Source: Anaerolineae bacterium (GTDB lineage: Bacteria > Chloroflexota > Anaerolineae > Promineifilales > Promineifilaceae). Taken from it: 64,000 nt of DNA. The position numbers and the translations under genes were made by a program. Shown here in pieces: positions 7,503 through 15,368 of this stretch. The DNA is taken from the NCBI GenBank assembly GCA_023382655.1, contig JAHDWK010000002.1:124001-188000 (forward strand). The letters are read 5' to 3'. Position 1 is the stretch's first letter, and each line of letters starts with the position of its first letter. Below the pieces are notes generated by a model. It was not told the DNA's origin. It searched no databases and saw only the letters and a list, made by a program, of their open reading frames with translations.

Positions 7503-8747
7503 ATGAAACATCATACCCTTTGGAAATTGATGGCGCTCTTGATGGCGTTTACGCTGGCATTGACCGCCTGTACCAGCGGCGGCGGTAGCGAAGAAGCCGA
7601 AGTAGACTGCAAAGCCGCCTCCGCCACCGAAGCCGAGGGCAGTTACCAGATACCCGCCATCATTGAAGGTTGTCACAACGTCGGTTTTGTCTATGTTGGC
7701 CCCCACAATGACGGCGGCTGGACGCAGGCGCACGATGTCGGCCGCCAATATGTGCAAGATAACGTCGAGGGCGTCCACACCGCCTATGTAGAAAATGTGG
7801 CCGAAGGCGCCGACGCCGAACAAGTCATCCGTTCCCTGGCGCGCAAAGGCTTCAATACTATCTTCACCACCTCCTTCGGTTTCATGGATGCTTCCGAAGC
7901 AGTGGCCGAAGAGTTCCCCAATGTGGACATTATCCACATCAGCGGCTTCAAATCCAACGAAGACAACTTTGGCAACCTGTTTGGCGCCATGGAAGATATG
8001 AAATATCTGGCCGGGATGCTCGCCGGTTCTCGTGCCAAAATGGATGGCAACCCCCGCCTGGGCTACATTGCCACCTTCCCCATCCCCGAAGAGCTGCGCC
8101 TGGGCAATGCTTTTGCGCTGGGCGCACAGGAAACCTGCCCCGAATGTACCATGGATGTGCGCTGGATTTTCACCTGGCATGACCCCATCGTCGAGAAAGA
8201 AGCCGCCTCGTCGTTATTTGACAGCGGTGTGCAGGTGGTAATGACGGGTGCAGACACCCCCGCCCCGGCCGAAGCCGCCCCGGAAGGCAAGTGGGGTATC
8301 ACTTACGATTACAAAGAGAACTGCACCAATCCCCGCTGCCTCACCTCCATGTATTGGAATTGGGGGCCGGTCTATGCCCGCATCGTGGAAGGGTCAAAAG
8401 CCGGTACCTGGAAAGGTGGCTGGGAGTATTTTGACGCTGATTCCGGGGCAATGGGCCTGTTGGGCTTTATGGAAGGTGAAACCCTCATGCCGGGCGCGGC
8501 CGAATTACCTGCCGAAGACTTGCAATTAATCCGCGACACACTGGCGAAAATGCTGGCCGGAGAGTTCACCCGCTTTGATGTGTTTGCCGGCCCTATTACC
8601 GATAATCAGGGTAATGTGGTGCTGGCCGAAGGTGAAAAGCTGGAACAGCTTGATCTGGATGGTTTCTCCCAGTTTGGCAGCGAGTGTCAGACCTGCATGT
8701 ATTGGTGGAATGAAAATGTAACGGCCGAACTGCCGGAACTTGAATAG
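7503..8747 (+). CDS. BMP-family ABC transporter substrate-binding lipoprotein
   Basis: 414 residues. Signal peptide with hydrophobic core (LMALLMAFTLALTAC) and lipobox LTAC, predicting a lipid-anchored extracytoplasmic protein. The mature part begins the BMP/PnrA fold with VGFVYVGPHNDGGWTQAHDVGR, DAEQVIRSLARKGFNTIF, and FPNVDIIHISGF, typical of purine-nucleoside or simple-sugar binding proteins of this family. Four genes in a row (binding protein, double ATPase, two permeases) make a complete importer. Extra cysteines (CPECTMD, CTNPRC, CQTCMYW) are more than usual and may form disulfides. RBS GAGGAG precedes the start. Confidence 0.92.
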   Translation: MKHHTLWKLMALLMAFTLALTACTSGGGSEEAEVDCKAASATEAEGSYQIPAIIEGCHNVGFVYVGPHNDGGWTQAHDVGRQYVQDNVEGVHTAYVENVAEGADAEQVIRSLARKGFNTIFTTSFGFMDASEAVAEEFPNVDIIHISGFKSNEDNFGNLFGAMEDMKYLAGMLAGSRAKMDGNPRLGYIATFPIPEELRLGNAFALGAQETCPECTMDVRWIFTWHDPIVEKEAASSLFDSGVQVVMTGADTPAPAEAAPEGKWGITYDYKENCTNPRCLTSMYWNWGPVYARIVEGSKAGTWKGGWEYFDADSGAMGLLGFMEGETLMPGAAELPAEDLQLIRDTLAKMLAGEFTRFDVFAGPITDNQGNVVLAEGEKLEQLDLDGFSQFGSECQTCMYWWNENVTAELPELE

Positions 8748-8756
8748 CAACCAAAA

Positions 8757-8789
8757 AGACCCTAAGGGCTTCAGAAACCCTTAGGGTCT
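8757..8789. terminator. 12-bp hairpin after the BMP lipoprotein gene (AGACC...GGTCT family)
   Basis: AGACCCTAAGGG pairs with CCCTTAGGGTCT around CTTCAGAAA. No U tract, so it may be an attenuator lowering ATPase/permease expression relative to the binding protein, or an interspersed repeat: four relatives with the TTTCAGAAA-like loop lie elsewhere in the window. Confidence 0.6.
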
Positions 8790-8819
8790 GCTGGCTCGAT
8801 TACCGTAAAAGAGAACCTC

Positions 8820-10352
8820 ATGCCAGAGACGCCCTACGCCGTGGAAATGGAAAACATCGTTGTTCGTTTCCCCGGCGTGTTAGCCAATAACCAGGTGAAC
8901 CTGAAGCTCAAGCAGGGGGAGATTCACGCGCTGTTGGGCGAAAATGGGGCGGGCAAAAGTACGTTGATGAATGTGTTGGCCGGTTTGTACCGGCCCACAT
9001 CAGGCACGCTGAAAGTCTATGGGGAGCCGGTCAGTTTTCACTCGCCAAAGGATGCTATTGCCAGGGGCATTGGCATGGTGCATCAACACTTTATGTTGGC
9101 GCCGACGCTCACGGTAACGGAAAACATTTTGCTGGGGTTGAACCGGCCCCGTTTCCGGCTAAATCTAAAGCAGTTCGACCAGGAAATTGTGGCACTGCAA
9201 GAGCAGTATGGGTTACGGGTGGACCCCCGAGCGAAAATCTGGCAGTTGTCGGTGGGGGAGCAGCAGCGGGTGGAGATTTTGAAGACGCTGTATCGGGGGG
9301 CCAGTATTTTGATTTTGGATGAGCCAACGGCCGTACTCGCCCCGGCCGAGATTGACGAATTCATGCACACTATGCGCGCCATGGTGGCGCAGGGCAAATC
9401 CATCATCTTCATCAGCCATAAACTGCATGAGGTCACGGCCGTAGCCGACCGCATCACCGTCTTGCGCAAAGGGCAGGTAACGGCCGAAGGCCAGAGCATC
9501 GAGGGCATGACCCGTGAAAAGCTGGCGCAACTGATGGTGGGGCGGGGCATTATCTTTTCTGTGTATAAGGAAGCCCAGGAACCGGGTGAAGTCGTTCTTT
9601 CTTTGCAAGATGTCCACGCCGAAAATGACAAAGGTTTACCGGCCTTGCGTGGTGTTTCGCTGGCGGTGCGCAGCGGTGAGATTTTGGGCATTGCCGGAGT
9701 AGCCGGGAATGGGCAAAGTGAACTGGCGGAAGTGATTACGGGGTTACGGCCGTGTACCGGGCACATCACCATCAGCGGCGAAGAATTGGGCAACCGCCCG
9801 CCTATCATCGCCATTCGCCAGGGCGTCTCGCACATCCCCGAAGACCGCACCCACGTCGGCAGCGCCCCCAACCTCTCCATCACCGACAACACCATTATGA
9901 AGAGTTACCGCCAGACGCCCATTAGCCAGGGCTGGCGCATCAATTACACTGTGGCCCACGACAAGGCCGAAAAGCTGAAAGACGCCTACGATATTTTGGC
10001 CCCCAGTGTAGACACGGTCGCCCGCAAACTATCCGGGGGTAATTTGCAAAAGGTGATTCTGGCCCGCGAAATTTCCGCTCAACCGCAGTTGATGATAGCG
10101 GTGCAGCCAACGCGCGGCCTGGATGTGGGCGCCATAGAAGCGATTCAAACATTGTTATTAGAGCAAAGGAAGGCGGGTACGGCCGTGTTGCTCATCTCCG
10201 AAGAGATGGAAGAACTATTCGCTCTCAGTGACCGCATTGCCGTCATCTCTGAAGGGCGCATCATGGGCGTTTTGAACGCCGACGAAGCCGACGTGAACCA
10301 GGTTGGCATGATGATGACGGGTGGTGACGGCCGTGCCGCCCCACCGCAATAA
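8820..10352 (+). CDS. ABC transporter ATP-binding protein with two nucleotide-binding domains (nucleoside/simple sugar importer)
   Basis: 510 residues with two ABC domains. First: Walker A GENGAGKST (residues 40-48), signature LSVGEQQR near 142, Walker B ILILDEPTAVL. Second: degenerate Walker A GVAGNGQSEL near 293 and signature LSGGNLQK near 403 followed by AVQPTRGLDVGAI in place of a canonical Walker B D-E, as is normal for the RbsA/NupO-like family. It powers import by the two following permeases with the BMP lipoprotein as receptor. The first signature has V for S (LSVGE), common in this subfamily. Confidence 0.95.
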   Translation: MPETPYAVEMENIVVRFPGVLANNQVNLKLKQGEIHALLGENGAGKSTLMNVLAGLYRPTSGTLKVYGEPVSFHSPKDAIARGIGMVHQHFMLAPTLTVTENILLGLNRPRFRLNLKQFDQEIVALQEQYGLRVDPRAKIWQLSVGEQQRVEILKTLYRGASILILDEPTAVLAPAEIDEFMHTMRAMVAQGKSIIFISHKLHEVTAVADRITVLRKGQVTAEGQSIEGMTREKLAQLMVGRGIIFSVYKEAQEPGEVVLSLQDVHAENDKGLPALRGVSLAVRSGEILGIAGVAGNGQSELAEVITGLRPCTGHITISGEELGNRPPIIAIRQGVSHIPEDRTHVGSAPNLSITDNTIMKSYRQTPISQGWRINYTVAHDKAEKLKDAYDILAPSVDTVARKLSGGNLQKVILAREISAQPQLMIAVQPTRGLDVGAIEAIQTLLLEQRKAGTAVLLISEEMEELFALSDRIAVISEGRIMGVLNADEADVNQVGMMMTGGDGRAAPPQ

Positions 10353-10357
10353 AAAAT

Positions 10358-10414
10358 CCACAGATTACACCTGTGCCACAGATTTTTATCTGTGAAATCT
10401 GCGAAATCTGTGGT
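10358..10414. repeat. cagattt/atctgtg short tandem repeat
   Basis: Units such as acagatt, atctgtgaa, atctgcgaa, atctgtgg repeat with 8-9 base spacing and partly pair with each other. Relatives lie at 58235-58290 and 63690-63775. It sits between ATPase and permease genes. Confidence 0.65.
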
Positions 10415-10438
10415 TGTCTTCATAAGGTAGGGAATGGT

Positions 10439-11560
10439 ATGACAACTACCCCCATCAAGAAACGCAAGTTTTCTCTCCCCTATACCCTTTCCATGGAAAA
10501 ACGTGTCGAAGACATCCCCCGCTGGCTGCCGGCTGCCACCTCCATCGGTTCTGTGATCATCGCTTTTCTCATCGCCGGGATCATTCTGAAGCAGATTGGC
10601 GGGCAACCGTTGGTCGTCTTGCGCTTCTTTTTCCAGGCCACCTTTGGCAGTTGGGCCGTTATCTCCGATACCCTGGTTAAAGCCACCCCCCTCATCCTGG
10701 TGGGTCTGGGTTGCACCGTTGCCTTCAAAATGAAGCTGTGGAACATTGGCGCTGAAGGGCAGTTTTACATGGGTGCATTTTTCGCCAGCCTGGTGGTACT
10801 CCTGCCCATGGTCAGCGCCGACGCCTCGCGTTGGACGGTCATTCCCCTGATGATGGTGATGGGTATGATTGGCGGCGCGTTGTGGGGCTTCATCCCCGGC
10901 CTGCTCAAAGCCCGTTTTGCCGTCAACGAAATTATCACCACCCTCATGCTTAACTACATCGCCATCTTGTGGAATAATTTCTGGATATTTAACGCCTGGA
11001 GCGACGCTGGCTTCCAGATGACGCCCCAATTTATGCGCGCCGCTTGGCTGCCCCGTCTTACCGATTATGCCCGTCAGTACCCCAGCCTTTCCGGCATGAC
11101 GCTTCATCTGGGCATCCTCGTTGCCGTCCTGATGGCTATTATTGTCTGGTGGGTGCTGGAACGCAGTCGGTGGGGGTATGAAATCAAGCTGACCGGTGAC
11201 AATAAAGAAGCTGCCCGTTACGCGGGCATCAATATCAGCCGCAATATCATCCTGGTGATGATGTTCTCCGGCGCACTGGCCGGACTGGCCGGCATGTCGG
11301 AAATCAGTGGCGTCGTTCACCGCCTGCAAGAGCGCATTTCGCCGGGGTATGGCTTCACCGGCATCATCATCGCCTGGCTGGCCAAACTCAACCCCATCGC
11401 CGTCATTCCTGTTTCCATCCTGTTTGGTGCGCTCATTGTTGCCGGCCGGGAAATTCAACCGGCCGGTCTGTCCAGTTTATTGCAGGGCATTGTCCTGTTC
11501 ATGGTTATCAGCAGCGATTTTCTGCTCCGCTACAAAATTCGTCTGATTCATCGTTCGTAG
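10439..11560 (+). CDS. ABC transporter permease 1 (BPD_transp_2 type)
   Basis: About 373 residues, starting MTTTPIKKRKF. Eight to ten hydrophobic segments, with the family landmarks GLGCTVAFKMKLWNIGAEGQFYMGAFFA and, late in the protein, GYEIKLTGDNKEAARYAGIN and FTGIIIAWLAKLNPI. This is the larger permease of nucleoside importers (NupP/YufP-like). A longer frame from 10373 would translate repeat sequence and is not favoured. The stop codon TAG at 11558-11560 falls within the left arm of a 20-bp palindrome. Confidence 0.92.
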   Translation: MTTTPIKKRKFSLPYTLSMEKRVEDIPRWLPAATSIGSVIIAFLIAGIILKQIGGQPLVVLRFFFQATFGSWAVISDTLVKATPLILVGLGCTVAFKMKLWNIGAEGQFYMGAFFASLVVLLPMVSADASRWTVIPLMMVMGMIGGALWGFIPGLLKARFAVNEIITTLMLNYIAILWNNFWIFNAWSDAGFQMTPQFMRAAWLPRLTDYARQYPSLSGMTLHLGILVAVLMAIIVWWVLERSRWGYEIKLTGDNKEAARYAGINISRNIILVMMFSGALAGLAGMSEISGVVHRLQERISPGYGFTGIIIAWLAKLNPIAVIPVSILFGALIVAGREIQPAGLSSLLQGIVLFMVISSDFLLRYKIRLIHRS

Positions 11561-11603
11561 TAGGCGATTCATCGCCGTCTTGTGGCGATGAATCGCCTAC
11601 TAC
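11557..11603. repeat. Perfect 20-bp palindrome, family GTAGTAGGCGATTCATCGCC
   Basis: Left arm 11557-11576 and right arm 11584-11603 are perfect complements with a 7-base loop. Shorter relatives at 23663-23696 and 42273-42327. It covers the stop codon of permease 1 and ends 16 bases before the permease 2 start. Confidence 0.85.
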
Positions 11604-11619
11604 AAACCTGGAGGGTATT

Positions 11620-12585
11620 ATGGATTTCACCATCATTCTGCGTGCCGGGCTGGCTACGGGCACCATTTTGCTCTTTGCCGCCATTGGTGAAATTTATGCC
11701 GAACGTTCCGGCATTTTGAACCTGGGCGTAGAAGGCATGATGTTGTTGGGAGCGATGGCCGGTTTTAGCGCGTCTCTGGCGACCAATAATGTCTGGTTGG
11801 GGCTGGCAGTGGCTATGGTCGCTGGCGGCGTCTTGAGTATGGCACATGGGCTGGTCACCATCCATTTGCAGGCCGACCAGGTGGTGAGCGGTCTGTCGCT
11901 CACCTTTTTGGGCACCGGGCTGGCATTGGTGCTGGGTGAAGGGTTAACCGGCAAGACGCCGCCGCTGGTACCGTCGTTTGACCTGCCACTGTTATCCCAG
12001 ATTCCGTTCATAGGCCCTATCTTTTTTGCCAACCACAGCCTGCTGGTTTATGTGGGTTATCTGTTCATCCCGGCGGCCTGGTACTACATCTACCGCACCC
12101 GGCCAGGGATGCACCTGCGCGCCATTGGCGAAAAGCCGGAAGCGGCCGATACGATGGGGGTGAATGTGTACCGGCTGCGTTATTTTTATGTGTTTGTGGG
12201 CGGCTGCTTGGCCGGCCTGGCAGGGGCTACCATCAGCCTGTCCGTCTCGCCAGGTTGGTACAGTGCCCAAACGACTTCGGGGCAGGGATGGATTGCCATT
12301 GGTCTGGTCATTTTTGCCCAGTGGGATCCATGGCGGGCGGCGCTGGGGGCATATCTGTTTGGGGCGCTACGCCGGGCGATTCTGGATTTACAAGGCCCGG
12401 CCATTTTGTTGGGATTTACCAACCCGCTGTATATCAATTCGAATTTTGGCTTCTTCCTGCAAATGACGCCGTATATTTTGACGATCCTGGCATTGGTGAT
12501 CGGCTCGCGGGCGGCCATTCGCAACCGCTTGGGGTCGCCGGCTGCGTTAGGTGTGCCTTATATTCGCGGGGAGAGAGGTTTGTAG
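11620..12585 (+). CDS. ABC transporter permease 2 (BPD_transp_2 type)
   Basis: 321 residues, strongly hydrophobic, with the typical N-terminal block ATGTILLFAAIGEIYAERSG then ILNLGVEGMMLLGAM, and GMHLRAIGEKPEAADTMGVN in the cytoplasmic loop. Partner of permease 1, together forming the translocation channel of the nucleoside/simple-sugar importer. GGAGG lies eight bases upstream of the ATG. Last gene of the operon; no clear terminator follows. Confidence 0.94.
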   Translation: MDFTIILRAGLATGTILLFAAIGEIYAERSGILNLGVEGMMLLGAMAGFSASLATNNVWLGLAVAMVAGGVLSMAHGLVTIHLQADQVVSGLSLTFLGTGLALVLGEGLTGKTPPLVPSFDLPLLSQIPFIGPIFFANHSLLVYVGYLFIPAAWYYIYRTRPGMHLRAIGEKPEAADTMGVNVYRLRYFYVFVGGCLAGLAGATISLSVSPGWYSAQTTSGQGWIAIGLVIFAQWDPWRAALGAYLFGALRRAILDLQGPAILLGFTNPLYINSNFGFFLQMTPYILTILALVIGSRAAIRNRLGSPAALGVPYIRGERGL

Positions 12586-12626
12586 ATTTGTCTTGCTGCT
12601 TCATGGGTAGTTTAGGGAATGACTAA

Positions 12627-12680
12627 ATGAGCAAACATGATAAACTGTTATTGAAGATTCTTCGGGGAACATTGGAATAG
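12627..12680 (+). pseudogene. hicA: Truncated hicA toxin remnant (17 codons)
   Basis: The reading frame MSKHDKLLLKILRGTLE then TAG matches the first fifteen or so residues of HicA mRNA-interferase toxins, which begin MSKHxKLLxKILxGxSDANI. The rest of the toxin, including the catalytic histidine in the GSHHIF-like motif, is missing. The stop codon overlaps the region of the hicB start, the normal hicA-hicB spacing. This reads as an internal deletion that removed the toxin and left the antitoxin gene intact. Confidence 0.7.
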
Positions 12681-12682
12681 TG

Positions 12683-12895
12683 ATGCATAAATATGAAATT
12701 ATCGTTTATTGGAGTGATGAAGATCAGGTTTTTATAGCTGAGGTACTTGAACTACCTGGTTGTGTGGCTCATGGGGAACTGCCGGAAACGGCCGTTATGA
12801 ATGCCAAAGATGCCATTGACTTATGGTTGGAAACGGCTCAAGAGTTTAATGACCCTATTCCTGAACCAAAAGGTCGCCGCCTCATTTTTGCTTAA
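12683..12895 (+). CDS. hicB: HicB-family antitoxin-like protein
   Basis: 70 residues: MHKYEIIVYWSDEDQVFIAEVLELPGCVAHG is the HicB partial RNase H-like fold (YxVxxPDLPGC pattern), followed by TAVMNAKDAIDLWLETA and the short tail IPEPKGRRLIFA. No C-terminal DNA-binding domain is present, as in many short HicB proteins. Normally it neutralises HicA; here the upstream hicA is reduced to a remnant, so it is an orphan antitoxin. The preceding GTG at 12680 could be an alternative start. Confidence 0.88.
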   Translation: MHKYEIIVYWSDEDQVFIAEVLELPGCVAHGELPETAVMNAKDAIDLWLETAQEFNDPIPEPKGRRLIFA

Positions 12896-12939
12896 ACAAT
12901 GCAGGTTTATGGGGGAATGATCTGATTTCCTGGCGATCT

Positions 12940-13596
12940 ATGACAAGAGTCTGGTTTATTCGACATGGGGAGAGTGTGTCCAACGCGGACTTGCCCACTA
13001 AACATCCGGCGGAGTCGGAGTTGACGCCGCGGGGGCATGAGGAGGCGGCGCTGATTGCGCAGGCGTTTACAGAAGCGCCGGATTTGATTGTGGTGTCATC
13101 GTATGTGCGGGCGCGGGAAACGGCCGTGCCCACCCGCGCCCGTTTTCCCCATGTGCCCATTACCACCTGGCCCGTCCACGAATTTAGCTACCTGCACCCG
13201 GAACGGTACAACGGCACCACCGGCAGCCAGCGTAGCCCTTTTGCCCAGGCGTATTGGGAGCGTAACGATCCCTGGGAAGAAGAAGATGGCGAAGGCGAAT
13301 CCTTTGCTGCCCTACTGGCAAGAGTGCAGGAAACACTCCACCGTTTGCGGGAACAGCCAGCCGAATTTGTCGCTATTTTCAGTCATGGGTTGTTTTTGCG
13401 GGCGTTGCTCTGGTCGGTGCTGACCGGCATTACCACGGCCGCGCCAGAGAATATGCGGCGGTACAGCCACTTTGTACGTGGAGTATGGCTGCCAAATGGG
13501 GCCATTATGGAAGCGATGTTGATGGCGGACGGCCGTCTCTTCTTCTCCGGATTCCAGACGGCGCATGTGCAAAAAGCAGTGAGTGGTGATGAGTAA
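12940..13596 (+). CDS. Histidine phosphatase family protein (phosphoglycerate mutase-like)
   Basis: 218 residues with VWFIRHGESVSN at the N-terminus (RHG catalytic motif), RARETAVPT after the second strand and IFSHGLFLRALL with the second histidine, defining the histidine phosphatase superfamily. Such cytoplasmic enzymes dephosphorylate small metabolites or transfer phosphate; the substrate is not evident. Shine-Dalgarno is weak. It stands alone between hicB and a small membrane protein. Confidence 0.9.
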   Translation: MTRVWFIRHGESVSNADLPTKHPAESELTPRGHEEAALIAQAFTEAPDLIVVSSYVRARETAVPTRARFPHVPITTWPVHEFSYLHPERYNGTTGSQRSPFAQAYWERNDPWEEEDGEGESFAALLARVQETLHRLREQPAEFVAIFSHGLFLRALLWSVLTGITTAAPENMRRYSHFVRGVWLPNGAIMEAMLMADGRLFFSGFQTAHVQKAVSGDE

Positions 13597-13607
13597 TTGG
13601 GCTGCGG

Positions 13608-13633
13608 GAAACGGCCGTTAGAAACGGCCGTTA
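13608..13633. repeat. Tandem pair of 13-bp units carrying ACGGCCGT
   Basis: GAAACGGCCGTTA occurs twice head to tail right after the phosphatase gene, showing that the iterated octamer can be duplicated with its flanks. Confidence 0.85.
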
Positions 13634-13786
13634 GATGAGAAATTAGTGTGTCGTTGCCATCTATTCCTGAAATGGGATAAAGTTAGAGAAGAAAGTCCTA
13701 TAAAAGGGGCTTGAAAAAGTCAAGAAAAAACATTATTGTATGCACCATATATTTTTCGTCAGGTATTCAACAAGAGGGGTATTAAC

Positions 13787-13933
13787 ATGATAGTTCTGTT
13801 GGCAAGCACAATGTTATCAGGAATGGTTATTTTGGTAGTACACAATCACCGGCAGCGGGAGCAGGCCAAAGCCGTAGCCCTGGCGCAAGCACAACGTCGT
13901 CGCCAGCTTGCCCGCCAACAGCCCCCCTTCTAA
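13787..13933 (+). CDS. Small single-pass membrane protein, unknown function
   Basis: 48 residues starting MIVLLASTMLSGMVILVVHN: one N-terminal hydrophobic helix, then a basic tail rich in Arg, Gln and Ala (RRRQLARQQ). AGAGGGG lies about eight bases before the ATG and a strong terminator follows 23 bases after the stop, which supports a real short gene. A longer frame from 13736 lacks an RBS. No family recognised. Confidence 0.5.
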   Translation: MIVLLASTMLSGMVILVVHNHRQREQAKAVALAQAQRRRQLARQQPPF

Positions 13934-13956
13934 TAACAACATCATATATCCAAAAC

Positions 13957-13991
13957 AAAAGGCCGGTAATCAAACGATTACCGGCCTTTTT
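13957..13991. terminator. Strong intrinsic terminator (bidirectional)
   Basis: A 15-bp stem (AAAAGGCCGGTAATC with its complement) with AAAC loop, flanked by A and T runs on both sides, can end transcription of the small membrane protein on + and of the epimerase gene on -. Confidence 0.88.
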
Positions 13992-14009
13992 CGTTTGTGG
14001 TTTTGTTGA

Positions 14010-15092
14010 TTATGAGTGCCGGTTGCGTCGCCCAAACAACCATAGCAGCAGCACAGCCGTCCCCAACAGTACCAATACCGCCACCTGTTTTTCACGGGTA
14101 CGGGCCGGGGTGGGGGGTGGTTCGGTGGCTTCAATCCATTTGAATGTTTCTAACATGCCGGTTTGTAACGGCCGTGTCTTCCAGCCCAACTCTGCCCGCG
14201 CCTTATCGGAGCGGGCCATATAGGTAGCGCCCAGCGTGCGCGTCGCTTCTTCGCTAAATGTAGCCGGGATAGGGACCACGCTGCTGATCGCGCCAATCAA
14301 GGGGGCAAACGGCCGTAACAACGTTCCCGGCACGCGCATCGTCGGCGCTCGCCGTCCCAACAAATGCGCCCAAAAATCCACCATCTCCCCCAACGGAATG
14401 GCCGGCCCGGCCAGGATATAACTTTCGCCCAACCGCCCCTTTTCGGCCGCTAACACAATCCCTTCGGCCGCATCTTCTACGTGAACATAGGTCAGAATGG
14501 TATCCGCGCCGGGTAACACCGGCAGCCCCCGGTAAAACATGCGCATCATCTGGTTGCCCATGCCCGTATCACCCGCCCCATACACAAAACCAGGCATAGC
14601 AATAATGATGGGCGCACCCTCTTCAATCATGGGTACGGCAACTTTGTAATGCGCCAGCCATTTGGTGCGATCATACTCCGTCAGAAACGGTCCGCCCTGG
14701 AAAAATGTTTCGTCCACCAACTGTCCTTTGGTATCACCAAAAACCGCCACCGTGCTGACGTAAACAATGCGGGGTATGCCCACTTCGTGCGCCAGGTGCA
14801 AAATCCGGCGTGTGCCGCCCACGTTAATCGCTTCCGCTTCCATCCAATCCGGTGCGCCAATATGGTACCAGGCCGCCAGATGCATCACCAGGTCGCTGCC
14901 CGCCATCCCGGCGCGCATAGAGGCCGTGTCGGTAATATCGCCCGGCACGGGAACAGCGCCCAGATTACGGACAACGGCCGTGCTCTGTTCTGAACGCGCC
15001 AACGCATGGACTTCATACCCCCGCGCTATCAGTTTCCGCACCACATGTTGACCAATAAAACCAGAACCACCGGTAATAAATGCTTTCATCAT
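14010..15092 (-). CDS. NAD-dependent epimerase/reductase with C-terminal membrane anchor
   Basis: 360 residues. Rossmann motif GGSGFIG at residues 9-15, HALARSEQSTAVVRNLGAV for cofactor specificity, VSTVAVFGDT and YDRTK (YxxxK) catalytic region, placing it near dihydroflavonol-4-reductase/hydroxysteroid dehydrogenase-like extended SDRs. The end (KQVAVLVLLGTAVLLLWLFG then RRNRHS) is a single hydrophobic helix with basic flank, so it is probably tail-anchored to the membrane. Substrate unknown; sterol, hopanoid or polyprenyl-type lipids would fit membrane anchoring, but that is inference. Confidence 0.85.
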   Translation of the reverse strand: MMKAFITGGSGFIGQHVVRKLIARGYEVHALARSEQSTAVVRNLGAVPVPGDITDTASMRAGMAGSDLVMHLAAWYHIGAPDWMEAEAINVGGTRRILHLAHEVGIPRIVYVSTVAVFGDTKGQLVDETFFQGGPFLTEYDRTKWLAHYKVAVPMIEEGAPIIIAMPGFVYGAGDTGMGNQMMRMFYRGLPVLPGADTILTYVHVEDAAEGIVLAAEKGRLGESYILAGPAIPLGEMVDFWAHLLGRRAPTMRVPGTLLRPFAPLIGAISSVVPIPATFSEEATRTLGATYMARSDKARAELGWKTRPLQTGMLETFKWIEATEPPPTPARTREKQVAVLVLLGTAVLLLWLFGRRNRHS

Positions 15093-15113
15093 TCACATCC
15101 TATTTTTCTACTC

Positions 15114-15147
15114 AGACCGTTAGGGTTTTCTGAAACCCTAACGGTCT
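15114..15147. repeat. 15-bp hairpin, AGACC...GGTCT family
   Basis: AGACCGTTAGGGTTT pairs perfectly with AAACCCTAACGGTCT around TCTG. It lies upstream of both the epimerase (-) and the tRNA-Val promoter (+). Both this copy and the one at 8757 are followed within 10 bases by GCTCGA. Confidence 0.8.
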
Positions 15148-15201
15148 TGTATGCTCGACTGCTTGCATTATACCCAACACACTCTGTGAACGAAAATCCG
15201 G

Positions 15202-15230
15202 TTGCGACGCTGTACACACGATGCTATAAT
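15202..15230 (+). promoter_or_regulatory. Sigma70-type promoter of tRNA-Val
   Basis: TTGCGA (15202-15207), 17-base spacer, perfect TATAAT (15225-15230), ending 23 bases before the tRNA 5' end. Confidence 0.85.
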
Positions 15231-15253
15231 GCCGTCCGCTAAAGTTACACTGT

Positions 15254-15330
<77 letters not shown>

Positions 15331-15331
15331 C

Positions 15332-15363
15332 AAAAGAGCAATCCAATTCTGGATTGCTCTTTT
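15332..15363 (+). terminator. Intrinsic terminator of tRNA-Val
   Basis: AAAAGAGCAATCCA pairs with TGGATTGCTCTTTT around ATTC, beginning two bases after the CCA end. Confidence 0.92.
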
Positions 15364-15368
15364 CATTT

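Noticed and set aside
10145-11458. A 437-codon frame antisense to permease 1
   Set aside because: Composition (many His, Gln, Asp repeats) is that of the reverse strand of a membrane-protein gene; no domain or RBS is seen.
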